Origin: CAYUWM01 sp964448395
Lineage (GTDB): Bacteria > Chloroflexota > Dehalococcoidia > E44-bin15
Length of the DNA stretch: 15,868 nucleotides
Direction: 5' to 3'
Assembly: GCA_964448395.1 (NCBI GenBank)
Contig: CAYUWM010000040.1
Location: 1-15,868, forward strand
Shown in pieces: positions 8,997 to 15,772 of the stretch; position 1 is the first letter of the stretch, and the number at the start of each line of letters is the position of its first letter. The notes beneath the pieces were generated by a model. That model worked only from the letters and a program-made list of their open reading frames with translations. It had not been told where the DNA came from and did not search any database. A program made the position numbers and the translations under genes.

Positions 8997-10010
8997 ATGT
9001 GGCAGGTAGTGGGACACGAAACGGCTGTGACCCTGCTCCAAAACAGCCTTAATAGCGGCAGGCTTTCGCACGCCTACCTCCTTGTCGGCCCTGAGCACGT
9101 GGGCAAGATGACACTCGCCTTGAACTTGGCTCAGGTTTTGAACTGCGAGGCGGAAGAGGCCGAGCGGCCCTGCACCTCATGCACCCAGTGTAAGCGGATC
9201 GCTGGCCGGATCCATGCTGATGTTCAGATACTGGGGACCGACGGGCGAACGGAAATCGGTATTGACCAGATTCGCGCTCTGGAGCAGTCCGCCAACTTAA
9301 AGCCCTTTGAGGGCAGAACCAGGGTGTTTATAATCGATGGCGCGGAGAAGCTGTCGATAGAGGCGGGTAACTCCCTGCTTAAAATTTTAGAGGAACCTCC
9401 GCATTATGTTCAGTTTATATTGCTTGCCTCGAACGAGCGGCTGCTGCTTCCTACAGTGCTGTCACGCTGCCACAAGCTGGAGCTGAGGCCGGTGCCCATC
9501 GCGAAGGTGGAACAGTCCCTTATCCAGCGCTGGAACGTGGCGCCGCAGCAAGCTGGCCAGCTGGCGAGGCTCTCAGCAGGATGCCCCGGCTGGGCGGTAC
9601 AGGCTTCACGAGACGACAGGATCCTCAGCGATCGAGCCTCGCGGCTGGATACCATTCAGCAGCTGGTTACGCAGGGAAGGGCACCTCGCTTTGCTTATGC
9701 CAGCGATCTGGCTAACCAGTTCATTAAAAACCGAGCCACGGCCACTGATATTCTTAACCTGTGGGCCTGCTGGTGGCACGATCTTTTATTAACCAAGGGG
9801 GGGTGCATTGAGTTCGCCACCAATGCGGACCGGGAACACGTTCTTTCCCGAGAGGCGGCGAACTACCGACTTTCACAAATCAAGGGGTTTATCGACAGCT
9901 TGCGAGATGTCACCAAGGCGCTGGAGCAGAATTCCAACCCCCGCCTGACACTGGAAGTACTCATGCTTAATATACCTAAACCGGCAGAGGGGATGAACAC
10001 ATCGAGATGA
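8997..10010 (+). CDS. holB: DNA polymerase III delta' subunit HolB (clamp-loader AAA+ subunit)
   Basis: A 337-residue clamp-loader subunit. It opens with WQVVGHETAV, then HAYLLVGPEHVGKMTLA (degenerate Walker A, Lys37), then four cysteines, Cys50 and Cys59-x2-Cys62-x2-Cys65, that form the zinc module shared with DnaX. NSLLKILEEPP and the SRC motif (in VLSRCHKLEL) that supplies the arginine finger follow. These features separate it from DnaX, which would carry a full GxxGxGKT and be longer. GAAGGA precedes the ATG. The gene overlaps ricT by four bases (ATGA), a neighbour also found next to holB in Firmicutes. The 80 bases between lysA and holB contain no convincing promoter, so it is probably transcribed with lysA. 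Confidence 0.93.
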   Translation: MWQVVGHETAVTLLQNSLNSGRLSHAYLLVGPEHVGKMTLALNLAQVLNCEAEEAERPCTSCTQCKRIAGRIHADVQILGTDGRTEIGIDQIRALEQSANLKPFEGRTRVFIIDGAEKLSIEAGNSLLKILEEPPHYVQFILLASNERLLLPTVLSRCHKLELRPVPIAKVEQSLIQRWNVAPQQAGQLARLSAGCPGWAVQASRDDRILSDRASRLDTIQQLVTQGRAPRFAYASDLANQFIKNRATATDILNLWACWWHDLLLTKGGCIEFATNADREHVLSREAANYRLSQIKGFIDSLRDVTKALEQNSNPRLTLEVLMLNIPKPAEGMNTSR

Positions 10011-10834
10011 GTGAAGTAGTTGGCGTCCGATTCAAGCGAGCGGGGAAGATATACTATTTCGACCCCGCAGGTATCGAAATGGGTATAGGTGACTGGGTGG
10101 TTCTGGACACGGGACGTGGCCCTGAGTTAGGCCATGTTGTAATCGCTCCCAAACAGGTGCCCGACAACGAGATAACGGAGCCGCTGAAACCCGTAATGCG
10201 TAAAGCCGGAGAGGAAGACCTGAACAAACGCAGCGAGTCCGTTCCTAAGGAGCAGAAAATCCTTGACCGGTGCCGCGATATCAGCGCCAATCTGGGACTG
10301 CCGATGAAATTTATCTCAGCGAACTACAATCTGGATTATTCCCGGGTCACCATATGCTTCAGCGCCGAAGGGCGGGTTGACTTTCGCGACCTCTTAAAGG
10401 AGCTTGCATCGACCTTTAAAAGCCGCATCGAACTTCGGCAGGTGGGGCCGCGCGATGAGGCAAAGATTGTGGGAGGTTATGGACGGTGCGGTCTCCCGCT
10501 ATGTTGTACCACCCATCTCTCCGAGTTCACCCCCGTTTCGATAAGGATGGCCAAGGAGCAAGACCTGCCGCTAAACCCTGTTAAGATATCCGGCATTTGC
10601 GGCAGGCTGCTGTGCTGCCTGGGCTACGAGAGCGAGCAATATCATTTCCTCAAGGAGAATCTGCCACCTGCCGGCCAGCAGGTCTCTACCGCCATGGGGC
10701 CTGGTACCGTGATAGGCGGTAACCCGCTAAAACAGACGGTGCTGGTAAAGCTCGATAGTGAAGCTACTGCGGAACTTCCTGTGGGAGATATAAAACGAGA
10801 AGGGAAAAGGCCCCCAAAAAAGAGGGGGGGTTAG
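10007..10834 (+). CDS. ricT: PSP1-domain Fe-S protein RicT (YaaT)
   Basis: A 275-residue protein with an N-terminal region (MSEVVGVRFKRAGKIYYFDP) and a C-terminal PSP1 domain. Six cysteines at 161, 166, 167, 198, 203 and 204 (CGLPLCC and CGRLLCC) match the pattern by which Bacillus YaaT/RicT, with its partners YlbF and YmcA, binds [4Fe-4S] clusters and controls RNase Y-dependent mRNA maturation. No ylbF or ymcA homologue is in the window, so the partners are unknown. The C-terminus is a short basic tail (RPPKKRGG). Start and holB stop share ATGA, suggesting coupling. Its stop codon overlaps the stop of the convergent HNH gene. Confidence 0.92.
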   Translation: MSEVVGVRFKRAGKIYYFDPAGIEMGIGDWVVLDTGRGPELGHVVIAPKQVPDNEITEPLKPVMRKAGEEDLNKRSESVPKEQKILDRCRDISANLGLPMKFISANYNLDYSRVTICFSAEGRVDFRDLLKELASTFKSRIELRQVGPRDEAKIVGGYGRCGLPLCCTTHLSEFTPVSIRMAKEQDLPLNPVKISGICGRLLCCLGYESEQYHFLKENLPPAGQQVSTAMGPGTVIGGNPLKQTVLVKLDSEATAELPVGDIKREGKRPPKKRGG

Positions 10835-10842
10835 TCCCCTTC
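10816..10842 (-). terminator. Probable Rho-independent terminator of the rplI-dnaB-HNH operon, inside the ricT 3' end
   Basis: On the minus strand, GAAGGGG (10842-10836) can pair with CCCCCTC (10828-10822) with one A-C mismatch, around a seven-base loop, and is followed directly by six Ts (10821-10816). The loop contains the HNH stop codon, and the T run is the complement of the A-rich Lys codons of ricT. On the plus strand no T run follows, so it would work only leftward. The poly-G run allows other pairings, which lowers certainty. Confidence 0.5.
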
Positions 10843-11355
10843 TCCAACCGGCTGCAGCGGAAGGAATTTGTGCCACCCGTTGTGCTTCTCAATATATTCA
10901 TACGGGACGTAGTAACCACTGACATAAGGGGCAAACGGCTCCCGCATAAGCCTCATCCCCGCCTCTTGGGGGGTATGACCCGCCTTGCGGCTGTTGCACC
11001 CGCTACAAGCGCTCACCACATTCTCCCAGATGTGTCTGCCACCGCGGTGGCGCGGTATTACATGATCCAGGGTTAGTTCCCTAGTCTCCGTGCCGCAATA
11101 CTGGCACATATATTTATCGCGGTGGAACACCTCGTGGCGACTCAACTTCTTCTGCTGACGCGGACGTTTGACCATATACACCAGACGTATTACCGAAGGC
11201 TGCGGTATCGCCCCATTGCCGGTGCGGATCACCCCCGTACCATTCTCCAGCATCTCAGCCTTGCCTCTCAAAACGAGAACCACCGCCCGCCGCACCCGTG
11301 CCACGTTGAGCGGCTCATAGTTCTGGTTCAGCACCAGTACGGGTGAATTAACCAT
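10831..11355 (-). CDS. Stand-alone HNH endonuclease
   Basis: A 174-residue protein of the small HNH family seen in Cyanobacteria, Chloroflexota and other bacteria. The N-terminus (VLVLNQNYEPLNV, ARVRRAVVLVLRGKAEML) is the usual lead-in domain. The nuclease core is CQYC (Cys84, Cys87), LTLDHVIPRHRGG with catalytic His98, then WENVV (Asn112) and CSGCNSRK (Cys117, Cys120), forming the zinc-stapled HNH fold. All key residues are intact, so it should be active on DNA. The biological role is not established. Three bases separate its start from the stop of the DnaC-like gene, and an AGG ribosome-binding site lies inside that gene's end. It is the last gene of the replication operon. Confidence 0.9.
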   Translation of the reverse strand: MVNSPVLVLNQNYEPLNVARVRRAVVLVLRGKAEMLENGTGVIRTGNGAIPQPSVIRLVYMVKRPRQQKKLSRHEVFHRDKYMCQYCGTETRELTLDHVIPRHRGGRHIWENVVSACSGCNSRKAGHTPQEAGMRLMREPFAPYVSGYYVPYEYIEKHNGWHKFLPLQPVGEGD

Positions 11356-11358
11356 AAT

Positions 11359-12195
11359 CTAACCTGTTTTCTTCCGCTTGCCCCTCTCCGGAGGTGTAGG
11401 ATCTGCCCGGTAATCGGGAACCTCAATATTGAACACTATACTGATCCGCGGGTCTACCATCCGCGAGAGTATCCTGGGTTCAATATCCACTAAAGGAAGG
11501 CAGGTGGTGATCACCATAGGTAATCTGTCATTATAACGGTGATTAATCAACTGATAAAGTTTTTCCTGAGCCCAGTGGGTACCCGCCTGTTCCCCAAAGT
11601 CATCGAGGATGAGTAAAGGCACGTTTTTGACCCTCTCAAATAGCTCATCAGACGATATCTTGCTATCAGGGCTGAAGGCTGTACGCAGATAATCGAGGAG
11701 ATCAGGGACTACCTTGAATAATACCGGCCTCCCTTCATGTATCTGGTAATTCCCTATCGCCGCCGCAAGATGGGTCTTGCCACAGCCGTTGGTCCCCTGA
11801 AACACCACCCACCCAACCGGATTCTCGGCGAAACGCCATGCCAGCTTATAGGCGTCTCCCAAGTTATGCTGCTGCTCTAGCGGAAGGTTAACGCGTCTGT
11901 GATCGAAGTTCTCAAACGTCATGCTGCGCAGCAGCTTAAGTCCTAGATCCCCACTATCTTGGCGCAGCCGTAATACCCGAGCCTCTTGAGATTCGCCTTG
12001 GGTACATTTACAGGGAACAACCCTAGTATAATCAGGCTCTCCTGATTGAAGCTTGGGATGTAAGAACCCAGCCCCCCCGCATAATTGGCATGCAGATTCA
12101 TCCACACTAGTCGAGTCGACGTTTGACGAGTGGGCCGTACTTTTGTTTGATGTACTTGTCCCTATCCGCTTTAGTACCTCTCCCAGGCTCTCCAT
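11359..12195 (-). CDS. DnaC/DnaI-type AAA+ helicase loader ATPase
   Basis: A 278-residue ATPase expected to load the DnaB helicase. In order: a short N-terminal helix (ESLGEVLKRIG), a Ser/Thr-rich linker (about 13-33), four cysteines (CQLC at 36-39 and CKC at 62-64) that probably bind zinc as in the DnaI N-terminal helicase-binding domain, Walker A GTNGCGKTH (about 134-142), Walker B LLILDD (194-199) and a sensor-1-like ITTCLP stretch. The C-terminus is basic. I prefer the ATG at 12195, with AAGGA about eight bases upstream, over a GTG at 12210. The first 89 bases overlap the end of the DnaD gene in a different frame. IstB-type transposon ATPases share this fold, but the operon argues against that. 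Confidence 0.88.
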   Translation of the reverse strand: MESLGEVLKRIGTSTSNKSTAHSSNVDSTSVDESACQLCGGAGFLHPKLQSGEPDYTRVVPCKCTQGESQEARVLRLRQDSGDLGLKLLRSMTFENFDHRRVNLPLEQQHNLGDAYKLAWRFAENPVGWVVFQGTNGCGKTHLAAAIGNYQIHEGRPVLFKVVPDLLDYLRTAFSPDSKISSDELFERVKNVPLLILDDFGEQAGTHWAQEKLYQLINHRYNDRLPMVITTCLPLVDIEPRILSRMVDPRISIVFNIEVPDYRADPTPPERGKRKKTG

Positions 12196-12808
12196 AGCCC
12201 TTTCCTTCACTTTCCCAGCGTTTCAATATAGCCGCGATATATCTCCAGTTGCGCTTGTTCAAGCTTACCGCTTCTCTGAATGCATCCTCAATCCAGGATT
12301 CCGGATACTGCTTCTCCGCATCCTTGAGCTCCTCAGCGATCATGGGACTCAGCAATCCGATATTTTCCTCGTACAGCGCAAAGATGTTGTGACGCTCTCC
12401 GCCTCCCTCGCAGGTCTGCCCTCTGGGCAACATGCCTACATCGATCTCACCGCTCTCGATTTTCGTACGCGCCTCCCGATCGCTCTCCGCGTTCAGGAAA
12501 TACAGCTCTACAGGCCTTCCATCATTTTCCATAGCCAGGCGCAGTATCGTGCCGCGGCCCACGGCTCTGCCCAGAGCGCTACGCAGTGCACCTTCATTTT
12601 CGATAGCTCTCATCAACATCTTATCAGCAACCAGATCATGATCGGTAATGAAACGGGGGTAGCCCTTCCTCTCATACAGGACGTGCAGCAGGTGAATCGT
12701 TACCTTTAATTCGTCAAGATCGTCTATCTCCGGCAGAAGCTGGCTGAAAAAAACCTTGGGGATTCCCCCGAAGTGCACATCCCGGGGAAAGCCGGCAAAG
12801 GTTCTCAT
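12107..12808 (-). CDS. DnaD-domain primosome protein
   Basis: A 233-residue protein. The N-terminal half (GIPKVFFSQLLPEIDDLDELKVTIHLL) resembles the winged-helix DDBH1 region of DnaD. After a Gly-rich linker, the segment at about 145-205 (NIFALYEENIGLLSPMIAEE, YPESWIEDAFREAV, NWRYIAAILKRWESEG) is a DnaD/DnaB_2 (DDBH2) domain, which in Firmicutes binds DNA and helps recruit the helicase and its loader. The C-terminus is a basic tail (KYIKQKYGPLVKRR). The start overlaps the dnaB stop by four bases (ATGA). The last 89 bases also encode the start of the DnaC-like protein. No gene symbol is assigned, because several DnaD-like families exist. Confidence 0.87.
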   Translation of the reverse strand: MRTFAGFPRDVHFGGIPKVFFSQLLPEIDDLDELKVTIHLLHVLYERKGYPRFITDHDLVADKMLMRAIENEGALRSALGRAVGRGTILRLAMENDGRPVELYFLNAESDREARTKIESGEIDVGMLPRGQTCEGGGERHNIFALYEENIGLLSPMIAEELKDAEKQYPESWIEDAFREAVSLNKRNWRYIAAILKRWESEGKGYGEPGRGTKADRDKYIKQKYGPLVKRRLD

Positions 12809-14154
12809 GCCGCCCTTTCTACTTCATAATCGGCGAATTTGACCCATTTATCAATGAACCGCAGCTTTCCCCTACCGACGGGACCGTTGCGGTGCTTGGC
12901 TACGATGATGTCAGCAACCCCTTTGGGATAATTCTCTCCTGCATGCTCTTTGTCCCATTCATCCTCTTTGATATACGCATCCTCCCGTGAAATGAAGATA
13001 ACCACATCGGCATCCTGTTCGATAGACCCGCTATCACGCAGGTCAGAGAGCTGGGGAACATGGGAGGAGCGCCACTCTATAGACCTGGAGAGCTGAGAAA
13101 CGGCGATCAGTGGCACATCGAGCTCCCTGGCCAGTTCTTTGAGCGACCGGGATATCTCAGTGATCTCCTGTACCCGATTATCTCTGCCATCCCCGCGCAA
13201 AAGCTGGAGGTAGTCGACTATTATCAGATCGATTCCATGCTCGAAATCGAGCTGCCGCGCCTTGGATTTCATCTCCGTCACCCTCAAAGCGGGCGAATCG
13301 TCGATGAAGATCGGCGCTTCTGACAGCACCCCGGTGGCTTCAATCAGTCGCTCACCTTCTGCCTCCAACTGATGTCCCTGACGCAGTCGGTGGGAGTCCA
13401 CCCCCGCCTCACTGGATAGCAACCGCTGCACCAGCTGATCCCGCGACATCTCCACGCTGAATATGGCCACGCGAGCATTCTGGTTGACCGCAGCGTTCCT
13501 GGCGATGCCCAAGGCAAGGCTGGTCTTGCCCAGGCTCGGCCTGGCGGCGAGAACGATCATGTCGGAGCGACGGAAACCGCCCAATACATCATCCAGCGCC
13601 CTGAACCCGCTATACACCACCTCGCCATCCATCGGGCGCATCTCAGCATCCTCAAAGTAGCGGTGGAGAAGCTCGCGTATGGGCACGAAATCCCTCGGCC
13701 GCTGACCTCTACGCAACTTCAGCAGGACGTTTTCCGCTCTGCTGAGGGCTTCCTCCATATCCGGCCCCGCCTCGTAGCCAATGGCTTCGATTTGAACCGC
13801 CGCACTGATCAGACGGCGCATGACGGACATGCGGTGGACTATCTGAGCATAGTGTTCAATATGCACCGATGTGGCTACATTGGACACCAGATGGCTAAGG
13901 TAGGCGGCACCACCGACCGCCTCCAACCGCTCCTGCTGGCCCAGTTCATGAGCCACCGTGACCTGGTCTATCGCCTCGCCCCGCTCGTATATAGCGCAGC
14001 AGGCTGAATATACCCACTGATTCTTCTCCCGATAGAAGTCTTCCGGCCTGAGGAACGTCGCAATCTTAACGATGGCATAGCCGTCTACAAGGAGAGCGCC
14101 CAGAACCGCTTCCTCCGCCTCAATGTCGTGCGGCGGCAATCTATCGTTAGACAT
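12805..14154 (-). CDS. dnaB: Replicative DNA helicase DnaB
   Basis: A 449-residue hexameric 5'-3' helicase. The N-terminal DnaB domain (LPPHDIEAEEAVLGALLVD, then FYREKNQWVY) is followed by a linker helix and the RecA-like motor domain: Walker A ARPSLGKTS (204-212, Lys210), VEMSRDQLVQRLLSSEAGV, Walker B IDLIIVDYLQLL, the SRSLKELARELDVPLIAVSQLSR segment, EQDADVVIFI and the C-terminal HRNGPVG loop with its arginine finger region. No intein interrupts it. Eleven bases separate it from rplI, and it overlaps the DnaD gene by four bases. The ribosome-binding site is a weak GAGAG. Confidence 0.97.
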   Translation of the reverse strand: MSNDRLPPHDIEAEEAVLGALLVDGYAIVKIATFLRPEDFYREKNQWVYSACCAIYERGEAIDQVTVAHELGQQERLEAVGGAAYLSHLVSNVATSVHIEHYAQIVHRMSVMRRLISAAVQIEAIGYEAGPDMEEALSRAENVLLKLRRGQRPRDFVPIRELLHRYFEDAEMRPMDGEVVYSGFRALDDVLGGFRRSDMIVLAARPSLGKTSLALGIARNAAVNQNARVAIFSVEMSRDQLVQRLLSSEAGVDSHRLRQGHQLEAEGERLIEATGVLSEAPIFIDDSPALRVTEMKSKARQLDFEHGIDLIIVDYLQLLRGDGRDNRVQEITEISRSLKELARELDVPLIAVSQLSRSIEWRSSHVPQLSDLRDSGSIEQDADVVIFISREDAYIKEDEWDKEHAGENYPKGVADIIVAKHRNGPVGRGKLRFIDKWVKFADYEVERAA

Positions 14155-14165
14155 GATCTGTCTCT

Positions 14166-14858
14166 CTATTCAGACGGCTCTTTGAATACATCTTCGGCAG
14201 CTTCTTCCGTCTGTGCTCCCGATGCTTCCGCTATAGTATCTTCAGTGCTATCGTCAGCAGGCGCTATCGGCACTTCCCCAGAAGCCTCCGCACTATCTGA
14301 CCCTGCCGCCAACTCTGCATCCGGCTCGATATCTGTATCCTTCTTCCTGCCCTTCTTTTTCTCTGCTTCGACTTCTGCTTCCTCCACCTCTCCTTCTCCC
14401 CCGCTTTCCATCCCCTCAGCAGTAACCATCACCTTTAATGTAGGTGCCAAATCCCTCGATAGCTTCACTGTAACCTCATGCTCGCCCAGATGGTGAATCG
14501 GCTCATGCAACTCGATCTTACGTTTATCGATCTCATGACCGATGAGCCGTTGCGCCTCTTCAGCAATGTCTGAACTGGTAACCGAGCCGTACAGGCGACC
14601 CTTATCACCCGCCTTGGCCTTGATATTAACCTCAAGCCCATCGAGTATGCCAGCCAGCCCCTCCATCTCTGTGTTGAGCGCCTGCTGCCGTCGTTCTTCA
14701 GCCTTCCGATACTCGCCCGCCCTCTTCAAGCTATCCGCCGAGGCCAACTCGGCCAAACCTTTCGGCAGAAGGTAGTTGCGCCCGTAGCCATTGGCTACGT
14801 CCTTGACCTCTCCTGCCCTACCGATCCGATCCACATCCTGGATTAAAATTATTTTCAT
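14166..14858 (-). CDS. rplI: 50S ribosomal protein L9 with long acidic C-terminal extension
   Basis: A 230-residue protein; L9 is normally about 150. Residues 1-149 are a complete L9: the N-terminal rRNA-binding domain (MKIILIQDVDRIGRAGEVKDV-type start, NGYGRNYLLPKG), the long connecting helix (about 41-75) and the C-terminal domain (GRLYGSVTSSDIAE through LKVMVTAEG). Residues 150-230 are an added low-complexity tail with 27 Asp/Glu and about 7 Lys/Arg, rich in Ala, Ser and Gly, probably disordered. There is no sign of a frameshift: the tail is in frame and ends 11 bases before dnaB. GAGGAG precedes the ATG. It leads the replication operon, a common rplI-dnaB linkage. Confidence 0.96.
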   Translation of the reverse strand: MKIILIQDVDRIGRAGEVKDVANGYGRNYLLPKGLAELASADSLKRAGEYRKAEERRQQALNTEMEGLAGILDGLEVNIKAKAGDKGRLYGSVTSSDIAEEAQRLIGHEIDKRKIELHEPIHHLGEHEVTVKLSRDLAPTLKVMVTAEGMESGGEGEVEEAEVEAEKKKGRKKDTDIEPDAELAAGSDSAEASGEVPIAPADDSTEDTIAEASGAQTEEAAEDVFKEPSE

Positions 14859-14892
14859 ATATTCTCCTCATGAACAGCGTCTGAACGACATC

Positions 14893-14921
14893 ATTATAAT
14901 CCACGTCGAGATTATCTACAA
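14893..14921 (-). promoter_or_regulatory. Promoter of the rplI-dnaB-dnaD-dnaC-HNH operon
   Basis: On the minus strand a perfect -10 TATAAT (14898-14893) lies 17 bases from a weak -35 TTGTAG (14921-14916). A 6-bp inverted repeat (ATAATC at 14896-14901, GATTAT at 14910-14915) lies across the spacer and -10. The predicted start near 14886 leaves a leader of about 28 bases. The rest of the 14859-14990 gap shows no gene. Confidence 0.6.
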
Positions 14922-14991
14922 TAATGGCCCAGCACTGTCCATCACCATTTTCTCGAACACCCTTTCAATATCCATTTCTCCACTAAAACAG

Positions 14992-15019
14992 AAAACCCGA
15001 CCACGAACTTATGGTCGGG
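14992..15019 (-). terminator. Rho-independent terminator after the GatB/YqeY gene
   Basis: On the minus strand an 8-bp perfect stem, CCCGACCA / TGGTCGGG (15019-15012 with 15003-14996), with an 8-base loop, followed by TTTT and then a further T-rich stretch. It lies 27 bases after the stop at 15046 and separates the 5S-rpsU-yqeY region from the rplI promoter. Confidence 0.87.
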
Positions 15020-15045
15020 CTGGCAGAATGTCTAATCGGTACTGC

Positions 15046-15495
15046 TTACCCCCCGGCTAATAGCTCAGTAACCACCTCGTTCACCTCTTTCCCATCCGCC
15101 TTACCCTTCAGCTGAGGCATCAGCTGCCCCATCAGTTTTCCCTTATCGGCGGGGCCGCGGGCGCCGACCTGTTCCATAACCTGCCTCGCTAGAGCCTCTA
15201 TATCATCCCGGCTCATCTGCTCGGGCAGATACTCCATCAGTATAGCGAGCTCTTTCTCGTTCCTATCCACCAGATCCTGCCGATTTCCTTTGGCGAACTC
15301 GACGATGCTCTCGCGGTGCTGTTTCGCTTCCCGGCTCAACACCTCGATCACGCCAATATCATCCAGCGTAGCCCGCTTATCGATCTCGGCATTCTTGATC
15401 CCGGCAACAACCAGCCTTAACACCGTCATCCGAGCCTTATCACCGCTTTTCCGCGCCTGTATCAGGTCAGCCGACAGCCTTTCCTTAAGCGTCAT
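15046..15495 (-). CDS. GatB/YqeY domain protein
   Basis: A 149-residue protein matching the YqeY family, an all-helical domain also found at the C-terminus of GatB of the amidotransferase. Visible are LKERLSADLIQARKSGD, the TVLRLVVAGIKNAEID helix, SREAKQHRESI, and the C-terminal GKLMGQLMPQLKGKADGKEVNEVV motif. It may aid transamidation or tRNA binding, but its function as a stand-alone protein is not established. The ATG at 15495 is preferred over the GTG one codon earlier, because the AGG ribosome-binding element is then properly spaced. It follows rpsU by 21 bases, the familiar rpsU-yqeY pair. Confidence 0.93.
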   Translation of the reverse strand: MTLKERLSADLIQARKSGDKARMTVLRLVVAGIKNAEIDKRATLDDIGVIEVLSREAKQHRESIVEFAKGNRQDLVDRNEKELAILMEYLPEQMSRDDIEALARQVMEQVGARGPADKGKLMGQLMPQLKGKADGKEVNEVVTELLAGG

Positions 15496-15516
15496 CACTA
15501 CCTGCCAGCAAGTTCG

Positions 15517-15699
15517 TTAGCTATTACGGGCGCTCTTGCGCCTCTTTGCTGCTTCCTTCTTTTTACGTAGTGTACACGGCTTCTCGAAAAACTCTCTTCG
15601 CCGAAACTCGGAGAGAATACCGGCCTGCTGCACCTTGCGATTAAATCGCCTGAGTAGGTTATCGAAGCTCTCGCTTTCCTCAAGCCTTACCTCGGCCAC
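15517..15699 (-). CDS. rpsU: 30S ribosomal protein S21
   Basis: A 60-residue basic protein. The SFDNLLRRFNRKVQQAGIL segment and the FFEKPCTLRKKKEAAKRR tail are diagnostic of S21, which sits on the small subunit near the anti-Shine-Dalgarno end of 16S rRNA and helps initiation. The start is GTG at 15699, with an AGGGGGG ribosome-binding site a few bases upstream. It is transcribed with the GatB/YqeY gene. Confidence 0.96.
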   Translation of the reverse strand: MAEVRLEESESFDNLLRRFNRKVQQAGILSEFRRREFFEKPCTLRKKKEAAKRRKSARNS

Positions 15700-15734
15700 A
15701 CAATCCCCCCTTTCTACAATGCGATATCGTCAGT

Positions 15735-15763
15735 ATTCTATCCACTCGTGATTCAGGTGTCAA
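15735..15763 (-). promoter_or_regulatory. Sigma70-type promoter of rpsU-yqeY
   Basis: On the minus strand a perfect TTGACA (15763-15758), 17-base spacer and TAGAAT (15740-15735), the same hexamers as the M16 peptidase promoter. The predicted start is near 15728. The -35 box begins only about ten bases after the probable 3' end of the 5S rRNA. Confidence 0.82.
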
Positions 15764-15772
15764 GTGAAAAGG

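Noticed and set aside
10831..11355. HNH gene as a homing endonuclease or mobile element
   Set aside because: It interrupts no host gene, no intein or intron is present in dnaB, and it follows the operon's spacing and base composition.
11359..12195. IstB-like transposition ATPase, implying an IS21 element
   Set aside because: It has a DnaI-like cysteine module, sits in a dnaB/dnaD operon, and there is no IstA transposase or terminal inverted repeat nearby.
12196..12210. GTG start adding five residues to the DnaC-like protein
   Set aside because: Its upstream sequence is a poor ribosome-binding site, while the ATG at 12195 has AAGGA about eight bases before it. The difference does not change the function.
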